Below are positions 26,252 through 35,490 of a DNA stretch of 64,000 bases, piece by piece. Each line of letters begins with the position of its first letter. The stretch's first letter is position 1. The stretch is from DATJMJ01 sp035503915. GTDB taxonomy: Bacteria; Actinomycetota; Acidimicrobiia; Acidimicrobiales; Palsa-688. The position numbers and the translations under genes are program-made. The notes beneath the pieces are model-generated. The model ran no database searches. It saw only the letters and a program-made list of their open reading frames with translations, and was not told where the DNA came from. The stretch is from positions 62,001-126,000 of the forward strand of contig DATJSU010000022.1 in assembly GCA_035503915.1 (NCBI GenBank), read 5' to 3'.

Positions 26252-28066
26252 GTGGCGCCCCTCCAGACCGAGCCGACGGCAACGACGACAGGCTCGTCGC
26301 AGCCGTCTCCCGACGACACCCCGGTGCCTGCCGGCTTGCCGGCTGTGGTGGAAATGATCACCCGCTCGCGTGCCCTCGGGTACGCGCCAAGCGACGAGGC
26401 AGTCTTGGAGCGGGCCGCCGACATAGCCCGAGATGTCCTCGGCTACCGCAGCTGCACCGTCGCCCTCTGCCAAGCTGAGGGCAACTTGCGGTGCTGGCAG
26501 GTGGGCGCGCGGCCCGCCCCAGACGGCCCCGAGAACGGGCCGGGTGCCCGCCCCGGTTGGGGCGGGGTACTCGACGGCGAGCATGAAAACCGGGAAATGA
26601 TCATCAGCGCGAGTGCTTACCAGGAGCTGTGTGAGAGAGCGGAGGGGATTGAGGGCGCGTTCTGGCTGCCCCCCGGGCGGCCGCGGCCGGTACCCGGACC
26701 TGCTCCGGCCGGGGCGGCCCCCGTCCTCGATGCTGCCGCCACGCTGGGAGAGCTCGGCTTGTTCTGGGCGCCGGTCCTCGGCGAAGACGGCAGGCAACTT
26801 GGCTTCGTGAGCCCTGGCTGCGCCACCGAGACGCCCCCGGCGCCCTCGGAAGCGCTGCTACTCGTCGCCCTCGCCGGGCTCGTCCACCTCGGTCTGGAGC
26901 TGCGGCGGGTCGAGGCGGCCAAGCGGCGTGCTGCTTCGGTAGCCGACGCTCAGCGCCGCCAGTTGGAGGACCTCATCGCTGCGAGCCTCGAGGTGAGAGG
27001 AAATTCTGCCCTCGAGGACGTGCTTTCGGGGATCGCACGGGCGATGGCCTCTGGCGTTGGTTTTGGTCGCGCCGCCGTCTGGCTCCTCGAGAGTCGCCTC
27101 GGTGAGCCGTCGGTACGGCTCGGAAGAGGCGTAGAGCCCGCTCGGGACTCCTCGCTGAAGGAGATCGAGATCAGCTTGGCGGCAACGGTAGGGATCAGCG
27201 TTGCCGAGGCAGGCCGCTTGAGCAGCGCATGGGGCTCACTGGCACAGTTCGCGCCAGTGCTTCGCCCAGAGATGCGCGTGTCCCGCTCCTACCTGCTTGA
27301 CCACAGGTACTTCGAGGAGCCTGCCGCTCTGGTCGACATCATGCTGCCCGCCCCCGATAACGAGCAGTGGGATGAGGGAACTTGGCACGGCGAGGACTCC
27401 CTGACCGTGCCTTTGGAGGACCGCGAGGGGAACCTCCTGGGGCTCATATCGATGGACGAACCTCTCAACCGGGCCTTACCGACGAGGGAGGACTGCCGGT
27501 GCCTCGAGTTCTTCGCCGACCAGTGCGCCCTGGCCGTAGTGGAGTCGCGTCGCCTCGAGGCAGCCTTGGAGGAGGCGACCACCGACGACCTGACCGGCTT
27601 GGCCAACCGCCGAGGGCTCCTGGAGCGCGCTGACCTGGTTGTCCTGTCAACCAGGCGCAGTGGTTCGACGTGCTCGGCCCTCTACATCGACATAGACCAT
27701 TTCAAGGACATAAATGACAGCTTCGGCCACTCGACCGGGGACGAAGTTATTGCCTCGGTGGGCAGGACCATCTCCCACCGGCTGAGGCGCGGGGACCTTA
27801 TCGGCCGTTACGGCGGGGAAGAGTTCGTCGTCCTCCTGCCCAACACCAACCTGGAGGAAGCGACCGCACTGGCTGAGACGATCAAGGAACTTGTCGCCGC
27901 TACCGAGCCCATCGTCGTCAACCCTCCTCTCTACCTGCACGTCTCAGTGGGGGTCGCGTCCTTGCAGCCCGGTGACGACATGCAATCCCTCCTCAATGCG
28001 GCAGACGCCGCGCTCTACCAGGCAAAACGTTCAGGACGCAACAGGGTCTGCGTCGCCTCGAGCTGA
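26252..28066 (+). CDS. GAF-domain diguanylate cyclase (GGDEF)
   Basis: A 604-residue cytoplasmic diguanylate cyclase that makes c-di-GMP from GTP. Two GAF-like sensor domains occupy about residues 40-215 and 235-430, joined by an Ala/Arg-rich helix. The C-terminal GGDEF domain (about 440-604) starts ATTDDLTGLANRRGLLERA, has YIDIDHFKDINDSFGHSTGDEV, the active-site RYGGEEFVVLLP and, five residues before it, the RRGD inhibitory site for product feedback. All catalytic residues are present, so it should be active. No membrane segment is visible; the GAF ligand is unknown. The start is GTG 26252 without a ribosome site. Convergent with panE. Confidence 0.88.
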   Translation: MAPLQTEPTATTTGSSQPSPDDTPVPAGLPAVVEMITRSRALGYAPSDEAVLERAADIARDVLGYRSCTVALCQAEGNLRCWQVGARPAPDGPENGPGARPGWGGVLDGEHENREMIISASAYQELCERAEGIEGAFWLPPGRPRPVPGPAPAGAAPVLDAAATLGELGLFWAPVLGEDGRQLGFVSPGCATETPPAPSEALLLVALAGLVHLGLELRRVEAAKRRAASVADAQRRQLEDLIAASLEVRGNSALEDVLSGIARAMASGVGFGRAAVWLLESRLGEPSVRLGRGVEPARDSSLKEIEISLAATVGISVAEAGRLSSAWGSLAQFAPVLRPEMRVSRSYLLDHRYFEEPAALVDIMLPAPDNEQWDEGTWHGEDSLTVPLEDREGNLLGLISMDEPLNRALPTREDCRCLEFFADQCALAVVESRRLEAALEEATTDDLTGLANRRGLLERADLVVLSTRRSGSTCSALYIDIDHFKDINDSFGHSTGDEVIASVGRTISHRLRRGDLIGRYGGEEFVVLLPNTNLEEATALAETIKELVAATEPIVVNPPLYLHVSVGVASLQPGDDMQSLLNAADAALYQAKRSGRNRVCVASS

Positions 28067-28094
28067 CCTCGGGCTCTTTAGGGCGCTCTCGCGT

Positions 28095-29072
28095 TCAAGC
28101 CACAGGCTGGCCGAGGAGCGCGAGCACCTCTTCGGGGGTCATCGTCCCGGGCTTGCTGTGACCCCTCGCCTTTTGGTTGGCGAGCTGCCTGAGAAGCTCG
28201 TTCACGGGAGTCGGGATCCCGTGCAACCGTCCGAGCAGGACTACTTCGCCATTGAGGTAGTCGGCTTCGATCGTGCCGGTTGAGCGGGCGAGGCTCTGCC
28301 ATGAGCTGCTACCGCCGCGGCCATACCCGACCACCTCGGTCGGGTTGAGGCGGTCGCCCCGCCGAGCCCTGTCCTGTTCGTGCGAAACGAACGCTATCCC
28401 GGCTGCCTGCAGCACGTGGCGGCCCTCTTCACGTGCCAGGTGTGCCAGGCGGCTACTGCGGCCCTCGGGCCCGCAGAGCGCGTCGACCGCGTTCACGAGG
28501 TTGCTCAAGAGCTTGGTGTACTTCCAGCGCATGATGTCCTCGCGTGGCACCGACTCCGACGTGCTGGCGTTGAGCGCCTCCGCGATCGCTTCGGCCGTGC
28601 GGTCGACCCCCTCGGGGTAACGACCGATGTCCAGGAGCGCCGTCATGGGGGACGACTCGGCGACGACGACGCCGGGTTCGAGGTGCGCGGCGGGGCACAT
28701 GACGCATACGGCGTACACGTTCTGGAACCGCCGGAGCGCCACCGCTTCGTTCGCGACGCCATTTTGCATGCAGACGACGGGTGTGGCAAGGGGTGCCGAA
28801 GCGCTTAGCTCGCGGACAGCCTCCTCGGTGTCTTGGCTCTTTACGGCCATCAGGACGACGTCGTCTGGTCCCCAGGCGACCTCGCTCGGGCCCTCGGCGA
28901 CGGGTATGGGCAAGGTGACGACTCCGGTGGCGGACGCGAGGGTGAGGCCCTCGGCGGCGATCGCCTTGGCGTGGGCGCCCTGTGCGAGCAGCACGACGTC
29001 CTGGCCGTACTGGAACAGCCGCCCGCCAACCACCCCCCCGACCGCGCCGGCCCCGAGCACCACAAAACGCAC
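28095..29072 (-). CDS. 2-dehydropantoate 2-reductase family (ketopantoate reductase)
   Basis: A 325-residue ApbA/PanE-type NADPH-dependent reductase; the canonical member reduces ketopantoate to pantoate in coenzyme A synthesis. The N-terminal Rossmann motif RFVVLGAGAVGGVVGGRL is followed by VVLMAVKSQD and VVCMQNGVANE. The helical C-terminal domain has DIMRWKYTKLLSNLVNAVDAL, including the catalytic Lys of the family, and the NELLRQLAN end. Other members of the family reduce different 2-keto acids, so the pantothenate assignment is likely but not certain; no panB or panC is in the window. I chose GTG 29072, which leaves the Rossmann strand at the N-terminus. Confidence 0.8.
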   Translation of the reverse strand: MRFVVLGAGAVGGVVGGRLFQYGQDVVLLAQGAHAKAIAAEGLTLASATGVVTLPIPVAEGPSEVAWGPDDVVLMAVKSQDTEEAVRELSASAPLATPVVCMQNGVANEAVALRRFQNVYAVCVMCPAAHLEPGVVVAESSPMTALLDIGRYPEGVDRTAEAIAEALNASTSESVPREDIMRWKYTKLLSNLVNAVDALCGPEGRSSRLAHLAREEGRHVLQAAGIAFVSHEQDRARRGDRLNPTEVVGYGRGGSSSWQSLARSTGTIEADYLNGEVVLLGRLHGIPTPVNELLRQLANQKARGHSKPGTMTPEEVLALLGQPVA

Positions 29073-29131
29073 AGCACAGCCTCGCGCCCAGCTGGTTGGG
29101 ATCACAACTGGGGGAGCCCGAACCCAAAGGG

Positions 29132-29191
29132 CCCCGGCGCCCCCGGCCCCGGCGCCCCCAGCCCCGGCGCCCCCAGCCCCGGCGCCCCCTC
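29132..29191. repeat. Four 15-bp tandem repeats before the SBP gene
   Basis: The unit ccccggcgcccccag (first copy ends gg, last ctc) is repeated four times at 29132-29146, 29147-29161, 29162-29176 and 29177-29191. It lies between panE and the divergent binding-protein gene. It is almost pure G+C and non-coding, and will form strong secondary structure. Confidence 0.9.
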
Positions 29192-29206
29192 CCGCCAGGG
29201 CGGGAG
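29189..29206. other. GC-rich hairpin after the 15-bp repeats
   Basis: CTCCCGCC-AG-GGCGGGAG is an 8-bp inverted repeat just after the tandem array, about 100 bp before the binding-protein gene. No T-run follows, so a terminator role is doubtful. Confidence 0.35.
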
Positions 29207-29308
29207 TGCTCGGGGTGAATGTTCTCGAGGCTCCTGCTGCGATATCGTGGCCGGTCAGGTACTCGAGGAGTTCGCCGGCCTCGCCGGCCAGGCAGTTAGG
29301 AGCAGGAG

Positions 29309-31123
29309 ATGAGACGATTTAAGGCGCGAGTGCTCGCTATTGCCGCCGCGAGCGCGATGGCGGCAACCGTGACAGCCACGGCTTTCCCGGGCGGGGCGGG
29401 CGCGTCAGCACTCCGGCCGCAAGCCGCTGGCTCTGTCATCACCTACGCAGAGGCTGCGGGCGGCTACCCCAATTACATATTCCCGGTCACGCCAGCCACT
29501 AACGGCAGCCTTTACAACATCTATCAGTTCTACAACTTGATGTGGCCCTTGATCTACCTGCCGGATCCGTACCAGCCGGTGATGGACTACAACCGGTCGA
29601 TGGCCTACCCGCCCGTGTGGAACAAGGCCGACACCGAAGTGAGCGTGACTCTGCGCAACTACAAGTGGTCCGACGGCGTGCCGGTGAGCGCTCGGGACAT
29701 CGTTTTTTACATCAACCTGGCTATCGCGCTCGGCCCCGCTTGGAACGGCTACTCGGGGCCCACGGTGTTCCCCTACAACTTGAAGAGCTATAAGGCCATC
29801 AACGCGACCACTGTGCAGTTCGTACTGAAAAGCCCCATCAACCCGACCTATTTCGTCGACAACGGGATCGACTACATCTACCCGATCCCCCAGCACGCTT
29901 GGGACAAGACTTCGGTCAACGGCCCGGTCGGCAACTATGACATGACGCCTTCAGGCGCCAAGGCTGTGCTCGCCTTCCTCCAGAAGGAGGCTTCGGACAC
30001 CAACACCTACACGACCAACCCGCTCTGGAAAGTCGTGGACGGGCCTTGGACTTTGAAAGCTTACGGCGGTGCGAGCTCGCCGACGATCTTTGTCCCCAAC
30101 TCCTCCTTCTCCGGCACGAAGCCCGCTGTTTCTGAGTTCGAGGAAATCCCCTTCACGTCGGACACCGCCGAGTACACGGCGCTGCGTGCGGGCTCGCTCG
30201 ATTACGGGATGGTGCCACCTGAAGACTTCCCGACGATCCCTGCGCTCCACGCCGAGGGCTACAACACCGCAGCCATCCACGACTGGGGCTTCGAGATGAT
30301 GCTGCCCAACCTCAAAAACCCACAGGTTGGCCCGATACTCAGCCAGACCTACATCCGCCAGGTGCTCGCTCGCCTCATCGACCAACGCACGATCATCGGC
30401 CATTTCATGGACGGCCTCGGCGACCCCGGCTACGGGCCAGTCCCGCTCTACCCGCTCGGCAACCCCTTCGTGAGCCCGATCGAAAAGACCGCCCCCTACC
30501 CTTACTCCGTCTCCACTGCAGAGTCGATCTTGAAGGCCCACGGCTGGCAAGTGAACCCAGGCAAAGTTGACGTGTGCACAGACCCGAGCCTTTGCGGCGC
30601 CGGCATCGCGATGGGTGCGAAGCTCTCGCTCAACCTGCTCTACGCGAGCGGCAACGTGACGCTGCAAGAAGAAAACGACCTCTTCGCCTCCGACGCTGCT
30701 CAGGCGGGGGTCCAGATTTCCGAGCGGGAGGCGAGCTTCAACACCGTCCTCACTGACGTCAGCCCGTGCACTCCCAAGGGCAAGGGGACCCCGGCTTGCG
30801 AGTGGCAGCTCGGCGAGTGGGGAGGGCTTGGCTTGTCGACGTACCCGAGCGGTGAAGGCGTCTTCAACACAGGCGGCGCCTTCAACTTCGGCCAGTTCTC
30901 CGACCCCCTCCTCGACAAGTACATCAATGAGAGCACGGTGGCTGGGAACCTCGGGCCCTTTATGGACTACGAGAACCAGACGGTCAAGGACGAGCCATGG
31001 ATCTTCGTCCCCGACCCCAACCACATCGCCGCCACCAAGACGGGCCTCAGCGGCTACGGATTGACGAGCCAGTTCGCCGGCTACCGTGAGTACATCGAAC
31101 CCAACTACTGGGTCATGAGCTAG
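29309..31123 (+). CDS. ABC transporter substrate-binding protein (family 5, oligopeptide/dipeptide type)
   Basis: A 604-residue extracytoplasmic solute-binding protein of family 5 (DppA/OppA type). A Sec signal peptide is clear (RRFKARVLAIAAASAMAATVTATAFPGGAGASA, cleavage at about residue 33); no lipobox is present, unlike most Gram-positive relatives, so its tether is unclear. Family features include VSVTLRNYKWSDGVPVSARDIVFYIN (about 110-135) and IRQVLARLIDQRTIIGHFMDGLG (about 349-371). It would bring peptides or other solutes to the two permeases that follow. A purine-rich site (GGAGCAGGAG) precedes ATG 29309. The gap to the permease contains a strong stem-loop that can keep binding-protein mRNA in excess. 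Confidence 0.88.
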   Translation: MRRFKARVLAIAAASAMAATVTATAFPGGAGASALRPQAAGSVITYAEAAGGYPNYIFPVTPATNGSLYNIYQFYNLMWPLIYLPDPYQPVMDYNRSMAYPPVWNKADTEVSVTLRNYKWSDGVPVSARDIVFYINLAIALGPAWNGYSGPTVFPYNLKSYKAINATTVQFVLKSPINPTYFVDNGIDYIYPIPQHAWDKTSVNGPVGNYDMTPSGAKAVLAFLQKEASDTNTYTTNPLWKVVDGPWTLKAYGGASSPTIFVPNSSFSGTKPAVSEFEEIPFTSDTAEYTALRAGSLDYGMVPPEDFPTIPALHAEGYNTAAIHDWGFEMMLPNLKNPQVGPILSQTYIRQVLARLIDQRTIIGHFMDGLGDPGYGPVPLYPLGNPFVSPIEKTAPYPYSVSTAESILKAHGWQVNPGKVDVCTDPSLCGAGIAMGAKLSLNLLYASGNVTLQEENDLFASDAAQAGVQISEREASFNTVLTDVSPCTPKGKGTPACEWQLGEWGGLGLSTYPSGEGVFNTGGAFNFGQFSDPLLDKYINESTVAGNLGPFMDYENQTVKDEPWIFVPDPNHIAATKTGLSGYGLTSQFAGYREYIEPNYWVMS

Positions 31124-31151
31124 CGGGTCGCTGGCGACCTCTCATGGCAGG

Positions 31152-31186
31152 AGCCGGGCCCGGTGGCAGGCCCACTGGGCCCGGCT
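31152..31186 (+). other. Stem-loop between SBP and permease genes
   Basis: AGCCGGGCCC pairs with GGGCCCGGCT (10 bp), extended inward by a G-T pair and GTGG/CCAC around a 5-nt loop, 15 pairs in total. It begins 29 bp after the binding-protein stop and is not followed by a T-run. Such structures commonly protect the upstream binding-protein mRNA from 3' decay or partially terminate, giving more binding protein than permease. Confidence 0.75.
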
Positions 31187-31222
31187 GGCGTTCATGCTTG
31201 ACAAAACCTGGGACTTGACAAC

Positions 31223-32167
31223 TTGACCGGCTATATATTCAGGCGCTTTTTGCAGTCGGTCATCGTGCTTTTGCTCGTGACCATGATCATGTTCATCATG
31301 TTCCACCTCTTGCCCGGCAACCCCGCAAGGGCTGAGCTCGGCGTCAAGGCTCAACCTGCAACGATCGCTGCTTTCGACAAGTTACAAGGGCTCAACAAGC
31401 CGGTTTGGTACCAGTTTTGGCTTTACCTGGACCATCTCGCTCACGGTAACCTGGGCTTCTCGTACGTCCAAAACTCAACGGTCGCCCAGCTTTTTGTCGA
31501 GTATTTCCCGAAGAGCATCATCTTGGTCGGATGTGCGACCATCGTTGCGATAGGGATCGCTGTCCCCCTCGGAGTCATGCAGGCAGTGAGGCGCAACCGG
31601 GTCGAGGATTACGTCTTTACCGGAGCGTCCTTCGTGTTTTACTCGTTCCCCACGTTTTGGCTCGGGCTCATCCTGATCGAGATCTTTTCGATCAACTTGC
31701 ACCTCGTGCCTGCCGAGGTGCCGGCTGGCACGTCGGTCGCGCAAATTCTCGCCCACTGGAAGGAGCTCATCCTGCCAGTCATGACTCTGGCAATGATCAG
31801 CATCGCTTCCTACAGCCGGTACATGCGCTCGGCCATGATCGACAGCCTCGCGCAGGACTACATCCGTACCGCGAAGGCAAAAGGTGTGAGCCAGAAGGCG
31901 GTCCTCCTCCGCCACGCGCTCCGCAATTCCCTCATACCGATGGCAACGCTGATCGGCCTTTCCATACCGGGCGTGCTCAGCGGAGCCGTTATAACAGAGA
32001 GCGTCTTCAACTACCCCGGGGTTGGGCTGCTGTTCGTCCAGTCCGCCCTCAGCAATGATTTTTCTGTCCTTCTTGGCCTCACCCTCGTCGCCGCCGTGGG
32101 CGTGGTCGTCGGCAACTTGGTAGCCGACATTGCTTACGCCGTCCTCGACCCGCGGATCCGCTACTGA
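31223..32167 (+). CDS. ABC transporter permease, DppB/OppB type
   Basis: A 314-residue inner-membrane permease with six predicted helices. The N-terminus TGYIFRRFLQSVIVLLLVTMIMF and the short conserved loop LPGNPAR are typical of DppB/OppB. The coupling-helix (EAA-like) motif that touches the ATPase is SLAQDYIRTAKAKGVSQKAVLLRHALRNSLIPMAT (about 210-245), and the C-terminus AVLDPRIRY is standard. It forms the channel with the DppC-type protein encoded next, overlapping by one nucleotide (TGATG). The start TTG 31223 has no clear ribosome site; no ATG or GTG alternative fits the family's N-terminus better. Confidence 0.9.
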   Translation: MTGYIFRRFLQSVIVLLLVTMIMFIMFHLLPGNPARAELGVKAQPATIAAFDKLQGLNKPVWYQFWLYLDHLAHGNLGFSYVQNSTVAQLFVEYFPKSIILVGCATIVAIGIAVPLGVMQAVRRNRVEDYVFTGASFVFYSFPTFWLGLILIEIFSINLHLVPAEVPAGTSVAQILAHWKELILPVMTLAMISIASYSRYMRSAMIDSLAQDYIRTAKAKGVSQKAVLLRHALRNSLIPMATLIGLSIPGVLSGAVITESVFNYPGVGLLFVQSALSNDFSVLLGLTLVAAVGVVVGNLVADIAYAVLDPRIRY

Positions 32168-33225
32168 TGGCTGAGCAACCTTGGTACCCGGGTGAGGAAC
32201 AAGCCCCCGCTCCTCTCCGTACCTCGGAGCTCGTGGAGGCCGCTGACAAGCCCGGGCTTATGTCGATAGCCACCCCTGTGCAAGCGCTCGAGCCGTTGGT
32301 GCCCGGCCTCGAAAATGGCCAGCTGCCCCAGGAGGCACCTGCAGGCACCCGCTACGAAGGTGGTGAGGCGCTCTCGAGCGGGAGCGTGCTGCGCCTGACC
32401 TTTGGGACGTTCATCGAGAACAAGCTTGCGATAGCGGGCCTCCTGATCATCGTCTTGTTGGTGCTGTTTTGTTTTGTCGGCCCTCACATTTACATCACCA
32501 ACCAAAAGACTGTTAACCCGCTTATCTCCAACTACGGGCCTAGCCCAGGGCACCTTCTCGGCACCGACGGGGAGGGTTTCGACGTCCTGGGGCGGCTCAT
32601 GGTCGCTGGCCAAAGCTCCATCGAAGTAGGCATGGCGGCCGGGCTTGCCGCGGCGATCTTTGGGACTCTTTACGGTGCGATCTCCGCCGTTATCGGAGGG
32701 ATAGTGGACGCGGTGATGATGCGGGTTGTCGACGCTTTGTTTTCGCTGCCGACCCTTTTCCTGCTCATACTCCTTTCTGCGATCTTCACCCCCAACCTCC
32801 CCCTCATGATCCTGGTGCTCACTTTTGTCGCTTGGTTAGGCCCTGCCCGCTTGGTGAGAGGAGAGGCATTGACCCTGCGCACGCGAGAGTACGTACAAGC
32901 CGTCAAGGTTGCAGGGGGCACGAGGGCGCGCATAGTGGTGCGCCATATCGTGCCGAACGCGATCGGCACCATCATGGTCAACACCTCCTTCCTCATCGCC
33001 GACGCCATTTTGGCGCTTGCGGCTTTGAGCTACCTCGGCCTCGGCCTGCCCAATTCGATACCGACCTGGGGTGGCATGCTCTCCAACGGGACGAACGTGA
33101 TTTATGACGGGTACTGGTGGCAGCTCTACCCAGCGGGCGTCGCGATCGTGCTCACGGTCGTTGCCTTCAATTTCATCGGGGACGCTCTGCGCGACAGCCT
33201 GGACGTGCGCCTCCAGCGCCGCTAG
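32167..33225 (+). CDS. ABC transporter permease, DppC/OppC type
   Basis: A 352-residue permease, partner of the DppB-type protein. A hydrophilic N-terminal extension of about 80 residues (longer than usual) precedes the first helix, IENKLAIAGLLIIVLLVLFCFVGP. The rest follows the family: HLLGTDGEGFDVLGRLMVAGQSSIEVG, the coupling motif ALTLRTREYVQAVKVAGGTRARIVVRHIVPN, and GLGLPNSIPTWGGML near the end. The C-terminus DSLDVRLQRR matches the standard. The gene ends at 33225 exactly where the convergent ATPase gene ends at 33226, leaving no space for a terminator. Confidence 0.92.
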   Translation: MAEQPWYPGEEQAPAPLRTSELVEAADKPGLMSIATPVQALEPLVPGLENGQLPQEAPAGTRYEGGEALSSGSVLRLTFGTFIENKLAIAGLLIIVLLVLFCFVGPHIYITNQKTVNPLISNYGPSPGHLLGTDGEGFDVLGRLMVAGQSSIEVGMAAGLAAAIFGTLYGAISAVIGGIVDAVMMRVVDALFSLPTLFLLILLSAIFTPNLPLMILVLTFVAWLGPARLVRGEALTLRTREYVQAVKVAGGTRARIVVRHIVPNAIGTIMVNTSFLIADAILALAALSYLGLGLPNSIPTWGGMLSNGTNVIYDGYWWQLYPAGVAIVLTVVAFNFIGDALRDSLDVRLQRR

Positions 33226-35490
33226 TTAGCTGACCGCCCCGACGGAACCGACTTCGGCGCGAGCCTGCTCCTCCGTTGGTTCCTGGAGCGGGAAATGGCA
33301 TGCGGCGTAATGGCCTTCGCCAAAGGGCCGCAAGAGCGGTTCTTCTTCGGAGCAGCGCTCCTGTGCAAACGGGCAGCGCGTCCTGAACCGGCAACCGCTC
33401 GGGGGAGTTATAGCCGACGGCAGCTCGCCGCGCATGGGCGCCTTGCCTGCCCGTTTTGCGATCTGGGGGTCCGCTACGGGGATCGTGTCGATCAGCCCCT
33501 GCGTGTAGGGATGGGCGGCGTGCACGTAGAGCTCTTCGGAGGGGCCGATCTCCACGAGCTTGCCCAAGTACATGACACCTATCCGGTCTGCCAGGTACTT
33601 GACCACCGCAAGGTCGTGCGAGATCAGGATGTAGGTGAGGTCGTGGCGTTCCCGCAAGGTCTTCATCAAGTTGAGGATCTGTGCTTGGATAGACACGTCC
33701 AGGGCCGAAACGGGCTCGTCGGCGACGATCAGCTTTGGGTGCAGCACGAGCGCGCGCGCCAAGCCGATGCGCTGCCGCTGCCCGCCGGAAAACTCGTGCG
33801 GGTACAGGTCAGCGGCCTTTGGGGACAAACCGACTTCGGCGAGTGCTTCGCTCACTCTCTGCTCCTGTTCGCGCCGCGTCCCGATGTGCTGTATGAGGAG
33901 CGGCTCCTTCAAGATCGAGCGCACCCGCATGCGCGGGTCGAGCGAGGCATAGGGGTCTTGGAACATGAGCTGGAGCTCCTGCCTCCGGCGCCGGAGCTTA
34001 TGGCCGCGGAGAGAAGAAATTTGCTCCCCGGCATAATGCACGCTCCCTCGGGTAGGGCGCTCGAGCGCCACGACCAGGCGCCCAATCGTCGTTTTGCCGC
34101 AGCCGGACTCGCCCACGAGCCCAAATGTTTCTCCCCGTTGGATGCTGAAGGAGACCCCTGAAAGTGCTTTTACCGTCCCGACGCTGCGCTGGAGCACCGC
34201 CCCATGAGTGACCGCGTACTCCTTGACGAGCTGGTCGAGCGCGAGCATTGGCACCTCTGCGGCGCGGGCGACCTCTCCAGGCTGTAGCGTTGCGGAGGTA
34301 CGCGCCCGGTCACCGGTGACGAGGACGCCGGCTTGGCCCGTTGCCCCCCTCGTAGCCAGCTCTTTCTGGAATGCCAGGCGTCTTTCCCGCGTGGCGAGGA
34401 CCGGGTGGAAGCAGGCATAGACGTGTTGGCCTCCCTCCGCGTCGCCGCTGGCGACCGTTGCCTGCGGGCTCGATGTGCCTGGGACGCCCATGGCCGGGCT
34501 AGGTCCCGGGCCAAGCGCGAGGAGAGGTTCGGTCTCAGTGCACTCTGTGGTGGCGTAGCGGCAACGAGCTGCAAAGCGGCACCCCGACAGGGGCTGTGAG
34601 AGGTCCGGGGGGAGGCCCGGGATCGAGTAAAGGCGCTGGCTCCTGTCCTGGTCGAGGCGCGGGATGGACTCGAAGAGGGCCTCGGAGTACGGGTGACGCA
34701 TCGCGTCAAAAAGGGCGTCGGTAGTTGCCGCTTCGGCGATCTTGCCGGCGTACATGACCATCACCCGGTCGGTGCGTGCGGCAATAACGCCCATATCGTG
34801 CGTGATCAGCACGACAGCCATGTTGAGGCGCTGGCGCAGCTCGTCGATCAGGTTGAGGATCTGAGCTTGGATAGTGACGTCGAGTGCCGTCGTTGGCTCA
34901 TCTGCAATAAGGAGCTTGGGCTCGCAAGAAAGCGCGATCGCAATCATTACGCGCTGGCGCAGGCCGCCTGAAAGCTGATGTGGGTATTGCCTTATCCGCT
35001 CCTCCGGCCGAGGCATGCCCACCAGGCGGAGGACCTCCACGGCCCGGTCGAGGGCCTCCTCCTTGGTAGCGCCCCGATGGAGCCTGACAGGCTCGGCGAT
35101 CTGGCGCCCGATCGTCCAGGTCGGGTTGAGCGAAGTCATGGGGTCCTGAAAGATCATGGCGATCTCGTTGCCACGGATTTGGCGCATTTCTGGCTCGCTC
35201 AGTTTGACCAAGTCACGGCCTTGCAAGCGTACGTAGCCGCCGCTGATATGGCCTACATTAGGCAGCAGTTTGAGGATGGAGAGCCCAATTGTGCTCTTGC
35301 CGCAGCCGGATTCGCCGACTAGCCCCACGCACTCGCCCGCACGGACTGAGAACGTGACGCCGTCGACCGCCTTCACGTTGGCGTGCCGGAGGTGGAACTC
35401 GCTTCTCAGATCCTCGATCTCTAAGACCGTTGGTTGTGCCGCGAAGGCATCAGTTATCATCCCGCCCGCGCCCGGGGATTGCAGAGCCAC
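33226..35490 (-). CDS. Fused dual ABC ATPase, DppD-DppF type
   Basis: A 754-residue protein with two complete nucleotide-binding domains of the oligopeptide importer type. Domain 1 (about 18-270, DppD-like): Walker A GESGCGKSTIGLS, signature LSGGLRQRVMIA, Walker B LLIADEPTTALDV. Domain 2 (about 420-700, DppF-like): GESGCGKTTIGRL, FSGGQRQRIGLA, LIVADEPVSALDV. Each is followed by the oligopeptide ATPase C-terminal region with a Cys-rich CRFAARCRYATTEC or CRFRTRCPFAQERC motif typical of DppD/DppF. Both sites look active. It is the only ATPase candidate for the importer on the opposite strand, which it meets tail to tail, so matched expression would need separate promoters. The start is near GTG/ATG at 35490. 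Confidence 0.93.
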   Translation of the reverse strand: MALQSPGAGGMITDAFAAQPTVLEIEDLRSEFHLRHANVKAVDGVTFSVRAGECVGLVGESGCGKSTIGLSILKLLPNVGHISGGYVRLQGRDLVKLSEPEMRQIRGNEIAMIFQDPMTSLNPTWTIGRQIAEPVRLHRGATKEEALDRAVEVLRLVGMPRPEERIRQYPHQLSGGLRQRVMIAIALSCEPKLLIADEPTTALDVTIQAQILNLIDELRQRLNMAVVLITHDMGVIAARTDRVMVMYAGKIAEAATTDALFDAMRHPYSEALFESIPRLDQDRSQRLYSIPGLPPDLSQPLSGCRFAARCRYATTECTETEPLLALGPGPSPAMGVPGTSSPQATVASGDAEGGQHVYACFHPVLATRERRLAFQKELATRGATGQAGVLVTGDRARTSATLQPGEVARAAEVPMLALDQLVKEYAVTHGAVLQRSVGTVKALSGVSFSIQRGETFGLVGESGCGKTTIGRLVVALERPTRGSVHYAGEQISSLRGHKLRRRRQELQLMFQDPYASLDPRMRVRSILKEPLLIQHIGTRREQEQRVSEALAEVGLSPKAADLYPHEFSGGQRQRIGLARALVLHPKLIVADEPVSALDVSIQAQILNLMKTLRERHDLTYILISHDLAVVKYLADRIGVMYLGKLVEIGPSEELYVHAAHPYTQGLIDTIPVADPQIAKRAGKAPMRGELPSAITPPSGCRFRTRCPFAQERCSEEEPLLRPFGEGHYAACHFPLQEPTEEQARAEVGSVGAVS

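Noticed and set aside
29126..29206. CRISPR-like or protein-binding array at the 15-bp repeats
   Set aside because: The repeats are contiguous with no spacers and are nearly pure G+C; a simple tandem duplication explains them.
31198..31239. Internal promoter with two TTGACA copies before the DppB gene
   Set aside because: Neither copy has a -10 hexamer at 16-18 bp spacing; the nearest TATATT is 11-13 bp from the second copy and inside the coding region.
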